This document shows positions 19,024 to 30,875 of a stretch of 64,000 nt of DNA, one piece after another. Both the position numbers and the translations under genes were made by a program. The notes beneath the pieces are model-generated. The model was not told where the DNA came from. It did no database searches and worked only from the letters and a program-made list of their open reading frames with translations. Within the stretch, counting starts at the first letter, position 1, and each line of letters opens with the position of its first letter. Source of the DNA: Dactylonectria macrodidyma (taxonomy: Eukaryota > Ascomycota > Sordariomycetes > Hypocreales > Nectriaceae). The stretch covers positions 3,348,001-3,412,000 of the forward strand of contig JAGMUV010000004.1 of NCBI GenBank assembly GCA_020744425.1, in the 5' to 3' direction.

Positions 19024-22000
19024 CTAAAGGGTGAAGATGAGTGCTGCAACAGCTGCAACAGAAAGATACCTAATTCGCTTAAAAGCCAGCTCTGTACCAA
19101 GCGACGCGACTTGAGTAGCCGACGGTGATAGGGTTTCCACGGTCTCCGAGGTGGGAATGCTTCCTTCGTTATTATCTCGGGTTGCACTCTGTGCCTCACT
19201 GGCTGAGAGGCCATCCGCCGAAGTAGTAGGTAGGCTCAGTGTGTAAGATGTCAGTGCAGAGTCTGCATATTGTCGTGAAGTGGTGCTGGCTGGTGTCCAG
19301 TGGTTGTCCACAGTCGGAATGGTGACAAAGGACCCTTGATTTTGCACTTCTGACACCGTCGATCGAATACTTTCGACAGAAAAACCTCCACTTGATATAA
19401 CAATGCTGCTCGAAGTAGCAGTCTTGCTTGAGGTGGCTATGCTGTATGAGTTGGCATTGTCATGTGTGGCAATGTTGCTTGACACGACAGTAATGCTTGA
19501 AATAGTAATATAGCTTGGTGTGGAAATGCTGTTTGAGGGAATCACAGTCTGAACAGGCTGCGTGTACGTAACGGTGACAGGATGTTCTGCGCAACGTGTG
19601 CATACGGAGGTGACTGTTGTGACCTCTGTCTGGCCCGAAGAAGCACATGGGATTGTGAGAGTTACTGTCGCTGGCTCTGTCCAACCAGGCTCTGAGCAGA
19701 TGGAAGTGATGATGGTAACGCTTTGGGTGACCACACTGTCACTAATATCCTTCGTGGTAATAGATGAAATAGCTGAAGTCTTTGACAGAACCTCGGATGT
19801 TGTGTCAGCTCCAGTAGAAATGGACTCCGTGAAACTTGGAATTGGCCCGCCTGAGGTCGATTTGGAGACAGAATGTGCTGAGTTTGTCGATTCTGAATAG
19901 CTTGAATGCCCTGGAATGAGCACGGAGGTCGGAACAGTTGAACCAGAGAGCTCAGGCGCACTTGAGGTAGAAGCTGGGATTGTCTGGGAGCTTAAAGTTG
20001 GGAAATGAGAATCTGTGACTGCCGAAGTCACTGAGGAAGCCATGTGCGATGAAATATCGGTGGCTGTGGGGTTCGTTGGCGTTGCTGATAAGTCCGTCGA
20101 GGATTCGGTCGAAGTCGCAGAGACTTGGGACGTGATTCCAGTGCTATTCTGAACAAGAGTGAAGGCGGTGGAGATGGAAACCAGAGTTGTTGAGATAGAT
20201 GCGATTGGTGTGACCGCTGTTGTGTCCTCCATAGATGATGAGAGGCTTGAAGGCAGAGGAGTCGAAGAAGGCGAGACACTTTGTGTAGCGGTGCCACCGC
20301 CAATGGGACCAGTCCTGTCCACAACACCAGTGATCCAATTGTCCGGGCTTTCTCGGGCAAATCTATCATAAGACAACGTGCGAAGATCATACCCAATTGT
20401 CGATCCATTCGTGAGTTCGATCGCCAAACTGTAAGATAAGCTGATAGTCCAAGCGCTCCATTCACCGAGAATGTTCGCGATATTGAATGCCAAAACTTCG
20501 TCTTCGGCAATCTCGCTCGAGTACACGGCTTTGAAGTTCTTGACCTGGCAGCGCTTGACGGATTCTGCGGTGACATTCTGGGATTCGATGATCTGATTTC
20601 CGAGGTCAAAACTAGTACCAATCTCTACTGTCGTCTCAGTGCATAGGAACCCATCGTCGCCAGATGCATGACTACCAACAAAGGTAACAGACTTCCAAGG
20701 CCCAATTTGGCCGGGGACTTCAATGTAGAAGTAGAAGACTTGTTGGTCACCTATCGCATCCACGGACTTCCGCTCATAGACCTTGGTTCTGTCCACAGCG
20801 CGATAGTAGACTGGGGGAAAGAAAGTCTTGCCAGGCGTAGCGATCTCCACGAAGTATGTTCCCGCTTCGAGGCCAGTCTGGAATTCCTTTGCAAACTTGC
20901 AATAGAGATAAAAATCACCGGTTATATCACTATGCCATTCTACCCAATCATTGAAGGTGATGGAATAGAGACCTGTGGCCTGATCGAAGCTCGCGGAGCC
21001 CACAAGACCGGATGATGCCTGGACATAGTCATTCTCAGCTACATCGACAATCTCCGATGGAAGTGCGAAGCTTGCGACAGATCCTGCCATAAGGCGGGTT
21101 GGAATCTTCATCTGGACATGAAGCTCCATCCATTCACTTGGGTCATAAATGTCGCTGGAAGAGATGCCTTGTCTTCGGAGAGAAATATCCGCGAATGCAT
21201 TGGTGATGCCAGTTGGATCAGAGGCGGCTCTCAGAGTCTTGGTGACTCCTGGTACGGACGTTGGCGTTTCCAAAGCGTTTTCGGTTGTGGTTGCCGGAGC
21301 GTCAGTCGTTTCAGGTGTATCCGTCGTTGTTGACGCACTGGCAACTGTTTGCGTCGATGAATCTGAGGACGAAGTAACAGTAGCGCTACTCGAGCTAGTG
21401 ATTGGGTCATCTCCATACTGGACGCTGAAGGGGTCTGATAGGAAGAGCTGCCAATCGCTGGGATTCGTTGGGTTTCCAAACATGCGAAGCGCTCGACTCA
21501 AGATTCTGTACCTGCCGGATGGAATATCCGTGCCATTGGAGAAGCATTGGAACTTATTGAAGCCCACGTTGCTGAAGCGAACAGGGTACTGAGAAGGAAA
21601 GTTTGTGTAAGAGCCGAACACATCCGGCTGTGTTCTGACCGAGCCAAACCATTTGTTCGCTCCAGACTCAGCAGAGAGAGGATACTCAAAGTCTTCTTTC
21701 GTCCAGTCTGCACCTACCAAGTCGATGGAGAACTCATATGTACCGTATCTCAACGCGAAGTAGATTTCGGGGGAGTCTAGCTCAGCAGGCTTGTACGCCT
21801 TGCCTTCCCAATCGACAGGATACAGATAGCCGGACTCAGAGTCATAGCGAAATGCCAATGGTGAGCCCTCTAGTGGCGTCCAATTGTAGGTTGATGCTTC
21901 AACACCCATGTATGGGACTGCGACGAATTCGCCGTTGCTCCCTTCCAGCACAATCTTTCCACTCCACACCACGCCACTGTTAGGTTCCAGGTTCTCAGGT

Positions 22001-24009
22001 GAGTTGATGGTTACTTGGAGTTCCTTGGTGGCCCCCGCAGGAACAGCAATGCTTTCTGGTGCCTCGATAGAACCTGCCGCATCCAACAGTGGGGGGAAGT
22101 ACTCATAGGGATACAAGTATTCATCCCGAGCTTGAACAGACGAAGCCGCAACATGAGAGACTTTAAATGTGACTAGAGACGAGCCAGTATTTTTCAACTG
22201 AATAACATGCGTATCGATGCGGTTATCTGTGTCGTTCAGTGAGATATGCGATTCAGACACGAGAACAATGGTGTAGTCCATAACTTTAACGGCGTCGACG
22301 AGGCCAGCACCCTGTTGGGCCAGGGGAGCAATTTCGCTGACGAGACTTTCTTCAGACTGAGAATAGGAAGGAAGTAGCGCAGCAGTGGATGAGATCCTTC
22401 GAGAAAATTCCCCTGCATCCTTCTTGACGTGGGCGAAAAAAAGCGCCGCGACGCCCGCAATGTATGGAGTGGAAAAAGATGTGCCTGACGCGATGGCAAA
22501 GGTATTGTCAGGGAATGCGCCATACACAGCGCCGCCAGGAGCAGCAATCTTGGGGCTGAAGTCGTTCTCGAAGGTTGGCCCCCAGGAAGTAAAGGAGGAA
22601 ATCTGGCCACCAGCAGGAAAGTCGGACTCTGAAGCAGCCGTTTCAGCGTCGGCTTCGACCTCCAATGTCAGGATATGGCCAGCAGAAACTTGCTCCTTTA
22701 CCCAATCTCCCACGGCAGCCTGGGTGACGGCGAAAAGGTGTACAGAAGGATTCGTGTTGATGATATCTGACATGTAAAAGACCCCTTGGTTGTAGGAGTC
22801 GAAAATGAGGTAGTATCCAAACCCGGTGCTGGACAAAGTGTTGTACTGTTTCATAGGGAAGCACACACCTCGCCTCACGGCGATTGCCTCGCTCTCGCTT
22901 CCGTATTCTTCCGGGTTACATGAGTCGCCCGAGTCAAGAGAGAGCGGCACGCTGATCGACTCATTGAGCTTCTGACCATCTGGAGTGACGTAACTCAGAT
23001 TGAAGCTGTCCCCACCTGTAGAGAGGATTGTCGCTGGCCATCCCAGCACCTGCTTTGAGTTGACAGATGCCACAGAAACAACACCTCGCCCTGAAGCTGG
23101 AGAACTGGCGTAGAAAATTCCCATCTCGCCACTATTACCGGCCGCGATGATCACCAGTCGATCTTTGGCAACTCTGCTGGCGACTCGAGATAGGAATGAA
23201 TCAGAGTATCCGTTATCGCCACCAAGAGAGAGTGACACAATGTCGCAGTCATCAGCATCTGCTGCCAAGATACCCTTGAGGACAATGTCATTGGAGGTGC
23301 TTGAATCACACCCGAAGATCTTGTACATATAGACCTCTGCCTCTGGTGCCACACCGGAAAAGTCGTTGTTGCTTCCAACAACTACCGAGGACACAAACGT
23401 GCCGTGTCCATTGCAATCTTCAAGGTTGGTAGTGTCATCCAGCATATTCTTGCCGCCAGCAATACGGCCGGAGAGGGCCGGGTGAGAGGAGTCTACACCA
23501 CTGTCGACGATGCAAACACGCTGTCCCTTGCCCTTGATCCCTCTTTGGTGTAACTCATCGACCCGGGTTGCGATATGGGGATTCCACTTGGGGCTGGGAT
23601 CACTTGTATCGAAGTCGACACCCAGTGTGATGAGTTCGACCGGCCATGCGTCTGCGACACCAGAAATATCCTTCAAATCGTCCAATGTTCCCTCCTGGTC
23701 GTTTGAGATTTGAATCGATACACCTTGAAAACGACTAGATATGGAGGAGTAGTCCTCTTTGATGTTCACATCATAGCCCTGGGATTCCAAGTCGCCGATA
23801 ACAGAATCGGCACGGCGGCGGACGTCACGTTGTCCGAGTGCGCTTCCGCCTTCAAACTCCACGATGTATCTCCCTGGAACAGTTGCAGATCCCAAGGCAC
23901 TAGCTTGGTTTCGAGAGGCAGAAAGGGCATCTCGATCCCAGGCCCAGATTCTTGGGACCAGTGCCAAGCCAATGGCAAGGGTCTGGAGATTCGGGAGGCA
24001 GATCAACAT
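19024..24009 (-). CDS. Large cell-surface subtilisin-like serine protease (S8) with Ser/Thr-rich GPI-type tail
   Basis: One uninterrupted frame of 1661 residues. A signal peptide lies at 1-23, and a propeptide inhibitor-like segment (Y-I-V-E-F-E-G-G) lies near 48-120. The catalytic triad is Asp169 (V-D-S-G-V-D), His202 (N-G-H-G-T-F) and Ser511 (S-G-T-S-F-S-T-P), with oxyanion Asn292 (A-G-N-S-G). The long gap between His and Ser fits an inserted PA-like domain (about 340-460), as in pyrolysin/minor-extracellular subtilases. A fibronectin-like region follows, then a Ser/Thr linker (about 890-950), a second folded region (about 975-1250), and about 380 residues of Ser/Thr repeats. The end is a hydrophobic C-terminus typical of GPI addition. 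Probably a wall- or membrane-bound extracellular protease. The first ATG is at 24009; the frame is open a little further upstream but without an ATG. Confidence 0.9.
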   Translation of the reverse strand: MLICLPNLQTLAIGLALVPRIWAWDRDALSASRNQASALGSATVPGRYIVEFEGGSALGQRDVRRRADSVIGDLESQGYDVNIKEDYSSISSRFQGVSIQISNDQEGTLDDLKDISGVADAWPVELITLGVDFDTSDPSPKWNPHIATRVDELHQRGIKGKGQRVCIVDSGVDSSHPALSGRIAGGKNMLDDTTNLEDCNGHGTFVSSVVVGSNNDFSGVAPEAEVYMYKIFGCDSSTSNDIVLKGILAADADDCDIVSLSLGGDNGYSDSFLSRVASRVAKDRLVIIAAGNSGEMGIFYASSPASGRGVVSVASVNSKQVLGWPATILSTGGDSFNLSYVTPDGQKLNESISVPLSLDSGDSCNPEEYGSESEAIAVRRGVCFPMKQYNTLSSTGFGYYLIFDSYNQGVFYMSDIINTNPSVHLFAVTQAAVGDWVKEQVSAGHILTLEVEADAETAASESDFPAGGQISSFTSWGPTFENDFSPKIAAPGGAVYGAFPDNTFAIASGTSFSTPYIAGVAALFFAHVKKDAGEFSRRISSTAALLPSYSQSEESLVSEIAPLAQQGAGLVDAVKVMDYTIVLVSESHISLNDTDNRIDTHVIQLKNTGSSLVTFKVSHVAASSVQARDEYLYPYEYFPPLLDAAGSIEAPESIAVPAGATKELQVTINSPENLEPNSGVVWSGKIVLEGSNGEFVAVPYMGVEASTYNWTPLEGSPLAFRYDSESGYLYPVDWEGKAYKPAELDSPEIYFALRYGTYEFSIDLVGADWTKEDFEYPLSAESGANKWFGSVRTQPDVFGSYTNFPSQYPVRFSNVGFNKFQCFSNGTDIPSGRYRILSRALRMFGNPTNPSDWQLFLSDPFSVQYGDDPITSSSSATVTSSSDSSTQTVASASTTTDTPETTDAPATTTENALETPTSVPGVTKTLRAASDPTGITNAFADISLRRQGISSSDIYDPSEWMELHVQMKIPTRLMAGSVASFALPSEIVDVAENDYVQASSGLVGSASFDQATGLYSITFNDWVEWHSDITGDFYLYCKFAKEFQTGLEAGTYFVEIATPGKTFFPPVYYRAVDRTKVYERKSVDAIGDQQVFYFYIEVPGQIGPWKSVTFVGSHASGDDGFLCTETTVEIGTSFDLGNQIIESQNVTAESVKRCQVKNFKAVYSSEIAEDEVLAFNIANILGEWSAWTISLSYSLAIELTNGSTIGYDLRTLSYDRFARESPDNWITGVVDRTGPIGGGTATQSVSPSSTPLPSSLSSSMEDTTAVTPIASISTTLVSISTAFTLVQNSTGITSQVSATSTESSTDLSATPTNPTATDISSHMASSVTSAVTDSHFPTLSSQTIPASTSSAPELSGSTVPTSVLIPGHSSYSESTNSAHSVSKSTSGGPIPSFTESISTGADTTSEVLSKTSAISSITTKDISDSVVTQSVTIITSICSEPGWTEPATVTLTIPCASSGQTEVTTVTSVCTRCAEHPVTVTYTQPVQTVIPSNSISTPSYITISSITVVSSNIATHDNANSYSIATSSKTATSSSIVISSGGFSVESIRSTVSEVQNQGSFVTIPTVDNHWTPASTTSRQYADSALTSYTLSLPTTSADGLSASEAQSATRDNNEGSIPTSETVETLSPSATQVASLGTELAFKRIRYLSVAAVAALIFTL

Positions 24010-27000
24010 CGTCCTGATGTTGTTTCGTGAGAGATGAAACAAGAGACGGGGATAATCCCACAATCCAGGAGCTCAAGATGGAGCAGATGGTAGTGTGGCA
24101 GGTCTATAAAGAGCGACCGAGGTAACCTAGACTGGACTCCATTAAGTGGTATTGTAAGGAAGCATCCATTTTATAACAGATTTGCAGAGCAGGCTCAGCT
24201 CGCCGGGATTATCCATGCCCCTGTTCATGTTTGCATGTATTTTAACCAAGCAGGAAAAAGGTTTGTTGGAAACAAGAGTCACCACTAGGACTCATTTACG
24301 GTGAACAGGCGATACGAGGAGCTAACGTTCAAGTCGGGAAGAACCGAGGAGAGCATTCCTCCCGCCAAGGAAGGCTAGGAGGAACCGTGGGGGGTTGCTC
24401 CTCGTATTACGAGAATCGCGCCATGCGACTCATGCAAGGAACCACTGGTCGTTATCTGATCAGACCCGCCGTTGCTCCGAGCTCTATCCCAGATGAGGGA
24501 CATTCTCGGATGCCACCACAGAGTCTACCGAGTGCTAAAGTCACAGACAGGCGAGAACTCTTGACAGTGTGATCGTTCGCTTCTGCCTTGAAGGTAAACT
24601 CCCAATATATCATTTTAATATTTCTGCAAACATTGCTATATGTACTTTTTACAGAATCCTTTGCCTAAGACACTTACATAAGTATGGTACACTCGTCACC
24701 TGAAGCCGACATCGGGCAGAAGCAGAGACTAGGACATGCTCTAGTGCATGCAAACTCTTCGTTGATGCCCACACGACGGAGTGACAGACAGGGGAGTGTG
24801 TGGATACGCGGTGGTAGCAGAACCCGTTCCTGGACCGAGAACCGCCGCTAATTTAGATAATGGGGTGGAAGGTTGTGAAATAAAGTTATCTGATCATCTG
24901 ATAATCAATCAACTCAATCACATCACAGTCCTACTTCATCCGTCCCACTTGTTCCCACCTAATCCGGAGTGATCCGGAGGAAATGTGGGACGCAACAAAA
25001 TGAAGCCCAGCTACGCTTGTAGAGCGGAAGTGCGTGGTTTTTTCCTCCCTCTCCCGCTAGCTCCAGAGAAGTCTGTTGAGAGGTTGGTCCTCGCTTTGAG
25101 GTCTACCGTCTGACTGATTTTCCGTTGTCCTAAACTCCACCAACCAGAGGCTCGCGTTCTCCCCTCCTCCCCAGCGGGTCAAGGGCCTAGTCACACATTT
25201 CATTCCGTCCGTTCGCCGTGGCTTTGGAGGGACTGGACGTCCTTCAAAGCCTGACTAGGGTATGGGCAGCGCCTAATATAATGGGTCAAATTAGCTAAGT
25301 TTGCCATGCAGGAGAAAAATCCCCTTGTCTTACGGCTGACTGTGGCTATGTTCCCGGCCCGTATTGATTGGGTCCAGAAAGTATCCAGCGACAATTTTGA
25401 ACAGCAGAGGCTTCTTCGGTTTGTTTTTGCTAGGCCATTCGTCATAATGCAGCCCAATGCTTCTATGGAATTAGAACAATGCATGTTTTTTCCCTTCATT
25501 TCTTTTCGGAAACTCAGTCAAACTCTACGAAATCAGTAGGGTTGTCCTACTGTCTCTACGAATTTAAAACACCGATCTAATTATAGATTTCGAAGCCCGT
25601 CTGTCATACGCATGCATTTCGTTAGTCAAGTTGAATAAATGGCATCTAGATCCCACAGTACATGAGTCGCAAGCATCACCACGACCGAAAACTGATCGAC
25701 AAATTTAACAGCCAGCTATCCCATGAAACAACTAGAAAAAAAGATAAATCGTACATGTACGACAACGACATATCCCGTCACCATTGCCAGTATAGCAAAG
25801 ATATCTCTTGCCAAGAACGACATATCCGTGCGCAACATGACTGCCGGTTGAGCGGGGGAGAAACCTATAGTGTGATCAGAAAATTAAAAGGGATCAGGCA
25901 GCTGATTGAGCATGATGCTGCGTTCAGGTTCCCGGCAACCATGGACTATAGGAAACTAAAACATTAGACAGAATCGACAATTGCCATTACTGTGTTAGAT
26001 AACCTATCCGCTGCCTGACCTAACGGGGATCGAAAGCAACAAGTCACAATGATGTGAAGAAGACATTGATGGGTCTGCTAGCGGGATTGACTTCTATGAG
26101 TACTGCAGCATGTTCGATAATGTCAGGTCCACATTGTGCTTAGATGCTACATGGAGGATGTTTCAAAATCTGCATCTAATGTGGCTTTCTTGCACGCGTT
26201 TAGGCATTGAGAGCTAACTTTTATTGCTGTAATAATATAAGTGATGCCCTCCATTATACGTCAGCTAAAAACCGTTGTCCGAGAAGGAAGGCTACTGTAT
26301 AGTAGTTTGAAGGATCTGCAGAAGAAGAAACAGCGCGGTCAAAATACAATAACTGAAAAAGGGTAGAAAATCTATACTGCATTATTGATGCCTTCTGGCC
26401 TCGATTAAAGCCTTGCAATCCCTAACTGGCCAGAAAAGCTAGGTCTTGGAAACGATCAAATGCCCATAAGGAAACAAACCCTGTAAGTATTACCTTTTTA
26501 CTTTCCAGCGTATCCTCAATACACAATACCAGTTTAAGTATGAAATAACCTAATAATACAGACAGATAAGACGGCCTTCCGAATTGCAATACTATTACAC
26601 ATACATAAATTTACACATTACGGTTTCAAGATTCCCTTGTTTATGTAATGTCTTGACCTTATTTATCAGCCTGGGTTTGAGGCCAGTATAGATTAAAGCG
26701 CTGAAAAGCCTTCTTATCTTATGATATCAATTGTTGCCTTTTTGATTTTAACAATAAAGTTGCAGGGAGTAGAGTTACTATGCTCTATTGCATCTTAATA
26801 GAAAAATAATAGACCCAATCCCCTAATAAACCGGACAATACCCACAAGACTTTACATGCACCTGAATTCAATTCTTCTTAAGTCTATGAATAACGGAACT
26901 ACTCCAAGTTAGAGATTTTGCCTGGATTAAAATAGTGAGAAATCGCTAATGATGCCGCAATCTCCCCTAGTATAAACCTGTGCCTCAGCATATAAAATGA

Positions 27001-28425
27001 GGGATAAACTGTTACTTACACAAAAAGGAAGGTATTTTCAACAGATAGAACAGCTTTAATTGCGAGGTTTAACAACTGCGAGGCGGTAAGGTGGTGTCTA
27101 TAGGTGTAATTAAGCATCGAATCCCAATCTCAACTCGTAGCAATGAACTGATGGTCAACCTTTGACTTCAGTCGTCTACGATTACTGTTAGTCTCGAACT
27201 ATTCTACAAGATGTGTATAGGAAAGCGCGCGCGTGTTATTAGTGTGGAAATAACGTCTCGCAGTCTTCATAATTAACCAGTTGTGCCCCTTGCGGCCCCC
27301 ACTTCATAAATTGGCTGGGCTGGCGAGGTCTGATGTCTCTCATTAGAAAATAACAGGAGAAGGCTATCACTCTTTTCATGTGATAAATACTACATGGAAG
27401 GTTTTCTCTATTTGCAGGTACTCAAGGCTCATTCTTGGGCTCAGGAAACAAAGTTTTTCGTAGTGTTAGAGCTATTGCATGGTACCTCCATTGGTCGGAT
27501 AGATTTTTTAATAAGGAATTTTTTCGGTCAGGGAAACGGCAAGTCCATACTAAACTCTAAAGCGGCCAATCAATCCCGCGCATATCAGTTTCGAGATACA
27601 TCAAGCAGGTTTGCAGACATGTGAAAATGGCCACGTAACGTTAGTGTGTTGTTGAGGAGGTCGGCGCAGAGAAGATCGGTGACCAACTAGGAAGTCTCTC
27701 CGCCGCGCTTCGCTGTATCTGCTGTCAAACCCGGAGCTTTCGTAACTCTACTCCGTAGCTCAGGAAACACCCCAGCCTCTCCCCTTTCATCGCAAGCCAT
27801 TAAGTTCACCGTTTGGTAGATTCCTTGTAAAAAAACAACCTATCAGCTAGTTGATGACATAAGCGATGCCGAGGTTCTTGAACGGTCCGCTATCCATGGT
27901 GCAAAGGACGAGCCCCGAGTGGTGGACAACTAGGCTGGTAGAGGTCGTGGGCTACTTAGTATGCGCGGAGTATCAACCCAATATGGCCGCGCCGGTCGAA
28001 AGACTCCACGCCCGATCCCACGTGCCTGAGAATGTCCGAATTGAGGGGTTGCGCGTTCCTTTCTTCCCCGCTTTGACTAGCACCCTATACGGCAATCATG
28101 CCATGGATATCTGGGCACAGCGAACACACCAATAGCTAATTGCCATCACGAGAACGGGCTGCATTGAACCTGAATATCTGTCTGCGGGGTATCTAGCAAA
28201 TAACCAAGTAGAGCGTGATCCCGTGGTCTCCTCTCCGAAGAATTACTTCTACTTGCGGTAGGTCGTAAGGGGCGGCACGGCAGAGCTGCCTGACTTGGCT
28301 AGGCGTGGAGACATGGTACTGCGATGATCGACATCAAAACAAGTATATACAAAGAGACTCATGTCTCTTCTATTCCTCCAAACTTCATCATTCAACTCAA
28401 CAATAGACAACTAGTCTGCCACACA
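24010..28425. other. 4.4 kb without a recognisable gene
   Basis: It begins with the subtilase promoter and ends with that of the phospholipase. Scattered frames of 60-100 codons (for example 25200-25499 -, 25662-25967 + and 27866-28135 +) show no motif. Between about 25980 and 27350 the sequence is clearly richer in A+T than its surroundings and lacks open frames. It could be an old, decayed element, but no terminal repeats or transposase/RT motifs were seen. Confidence 0.45.
28342..28350 (+). promoter_or_regulatory. TATA box of the phospholipase A2 gene
   Basis: The sequence agtatatac lies about 80 bp upstream of the ATG at 28426, followed by a CT-rich leader. Confidence 0.45.
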
Positions 28426-29044
28426 ATGAAATTCTCTACGCCTTTCTTCTTGCTCCTTTCAGGCGCCTCTGCTTTTCCTACCAAGAAGAGCGAGACTGGT
28501 CTGGTGGAACGCCAGACTGCTCAGGAAGTCACTGATGAGCTTCTATTCAGCATCACGCTGCCCGCTTTTACAGCCCGTCGTAATGCCAATGACCCATCCA
28601 CTTTGGATTGGACATCCGACGGCTGCACCTCATCACCGGACAACCCACTGGGATTCCCTTTCGTTCCTGCATGCAACCGCCATGACTTTGGATATACCAA
28701 CTATCGAGCGCAAAGCCGATTCACCGTGAGCGCTAAGCTGAAGATTGATAACAATTTCAAGACGGAGTAAGTACTCGGGGATAAATTAATGAGCAAAGCA
28801 GCTAACACGAGTCGCTCCCAGCCTTTACTACCAGTGCTCCTCCGTGACACTCAAATCCATTTGCAAGGCCCTGGCTGATGTCTACTATGCGGCGGTTAGG
28901 GCATTTGGAGGTGATGATGCTACGCCTGGCAAGAGGTCGACAGACGAGTTGATCAAGATCTATGAGGAGAAGCTAGCCATCTACAATGACCTTGTGGCGG
29001 AGGCTCGGAAGAATGGAGACCTTCCAGAACTTGACAGCGAATGA
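28426..29044 (+). CDS. Secreted fungal phospholipase A2 (group XIV type)
   Basis: Exons 28426-28766 and 28822-29044 with a 55-bp intron (gtaagt...ctcccag, branch gctaac) encode 187 residues. A signal peptide (M-K-F-S-T-P-F-F-L-L-L-S) is followed by a short pro-region with a K-K dibasic at 20-21. The catalytic dyad is His86-Asp87 in C-N-R-H-D-F-G-Y, preceded by the D-G-C-T block. Four cysteines (67, 83, 119, 128) suit the two disulfides of fungal and bacterial phospholipases A2. It should hydrolyse the sn-2 ester of phospholipids with calcium, outside the cell or in secretory compartments. A K-R at 151-152 could be cut by a Kex2-type protease, leaving a charged C-terminal peptide. The size is near the family norm. 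Confidence 0.9.
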
Positions 29045-30414
29045 TGAATGCGAACAAAGTATCTTGATATGCGATACGTGCTTGATTAGGCCTTCAACCC
29101 TGTGCCCGCAGTGACGATGGAATACCAAGGGTAGAAATCTCACATACCGACGAAGCTTTTTGAATTCGTTTCTTCATCTGAAGTTCTGCGGGTTTGCTAG
29201 GTTTGCCAATTTTCAGAAAATTCATTCCATGGCCGTTAGAATTATGCCTACTTATTTTTGTTTTCAGAGTGGTAAAAGCCGAGCCCATTCAAATCTCTCC
29301 CCGTGAAACTATTGACTATTGTATGCCCATTTCGAGGACATTTCGCCACTTATAACGAATATGTTGCGTCATGATATCTGTCAGTAGCTTTTATTTATTG
29401 GCTCTGATAAGTACTAATTTCTCCACTAATCGCCCATAATGAGAGATTCTGCAGTCATAACCAGAGGATAGTACGTTCTAGTCAGTTAGTCACCAATAGC
29501 TCTACTCTATCAGATATTATTTTAGCAATGTTAAGCAAAGCTAACATTTCCAGACGCCCCGATCCTTTCTTAAGGCGTGAACTACTCTTGGATGAAGTTA
29601 AATTGTCAAATTCTGCCCGTCAGACATTGTATCTTCCACGCAAATCCGAAATCTTGCATTTGTCTCCTAAAGTAACTTTCGGTGTTAGTTACATTTGATA
29701 GAATGGTGAGACCAGATCAAGACTAAGTGCGAATTGCTCCAGATAGCTTATCTATTCTATCCATCGCATTTCCAGCATTATTTGGCAACCATTCTAAACA
29801 ATTGGTGTTACCTCAGCCAACAGTGAATTGAATGCCATAGGGCCCGGCCTGTCAGAATCGATCCAAGACCTCAAAACTCTTCGTGTAAGGGAAGGGCGAT
29901 CTTTGAATAATAATTCGCAGCGTGCCCAACCTCCACAATATGGCAGCTTATCGAGGCGTATAATAAGATCATTCCTAGGTCTCTGCTCTAGTGTGCGTTG
30001 CAATTACAGTTTGGCAAACTTCAAACGAAATCCATAAACAGCAGTTTAATGACAGGTGTAAATGGCCTTGAAAGAATTCAAGCATTACGATATCTGGAGG
30101 GCAAGTGTGGACAAGGTGGGATTAGTGAAACTTCAATCGCGTTCGGCCGTGATTTGCGGGCAACTCTGTCTGAATCATCTTACCCACTTTCATGTTGTCG
30201 GATTGATGTTGCGTCACGACGTTCAGGGATCATCATACTCATTAACCTCTTCAACTACATACACTCAAGTCACTCACCGCATTGTTTACTATCATGCCAA
30301 TTTTCCGGGGAGGTAGCTAGGCCTCTCTGCCGTGCCCTGCATGGGTATGGGTGACGGGATCCAACACTCAGTTCGTCTCCACCCCCCTTTTTAAGCCTCT
30401 TTGACATCTTCGCC
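29045..30414. other. 1.4 kb intergenic
   Basis: Moderately A+T-rich, with short frames only. A plus-strand frame at 30062-30316 has no recognisable content. No repeats or RNA genes recognised. Confidence 0.45.
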
Positions 30415-30875
30415 ATGCTCACTTCAGCCAGTGTCGCTAAAGATCGCGCTTAGTTCAGTGACTATTTGCCGCCTTGTAGGCTTCTCGCCAGTCGAATGCT
30501 GCAACCACAGCCACTGAGTCTCTGACACCCGATGAGAAGGCATGGCTGAGAAAACACTATAGGAATGAGTTCAAGTTCCTTCAGTCATATGCTTTGAGCA
30601 TTCACAACGAAGAAGATCGTGAAGAAGGCCGTGTCATAATGAGAGCGATGGTGTCCAACGATGAAGATGACGTCAGTGAAGATGAAGAGGATTCTGATGA
30701 ATTTAACCCGGAACACCACTTTGCGGACCACAAGTTCTCCGAGAAGGTGTTAGATTGGATTGAGGCTTACTACGGAAACTCGATGCACTTTATGCTTTGT
30801 TATGGGCTCAAATTCTACAATGACGAGGATTGTGAAGAGTCTCAAAGTATTGTCCGCGTTATAATGTCAGAATAG
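30415..30875 (+). CDS. Small acidic protein with an internal tandem duplication, unknown function
   Basis: The open frame from 30480 to 30875 encodes an acidic protein rich in Glu and Asp. It contains two related segments of about 38 residues, from codon 30543 and codon 30756. Each opens with Trp, then has an aromatic-x-Asn pattern (H-Y-R-N / Y-Y-G-N), F-x-x-x-Y-x-L, E/D-E-D-x-E-E and a hydrophobic end (I-M-R-A-M / V-R-V-I-M). A linker of Glu/Asp joins them. There is no in-frame ATG near the beginning, so a first exon is needed. The ATG at 30415 can be spliced in frame in two ways (donor at 30433 to the acceptor before 30480, or donor at 30431 to the acceptor before 30510). No signal peptide or membrane segment. 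I do not know the family by name. Start uncertain. Confidence 0.5.
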
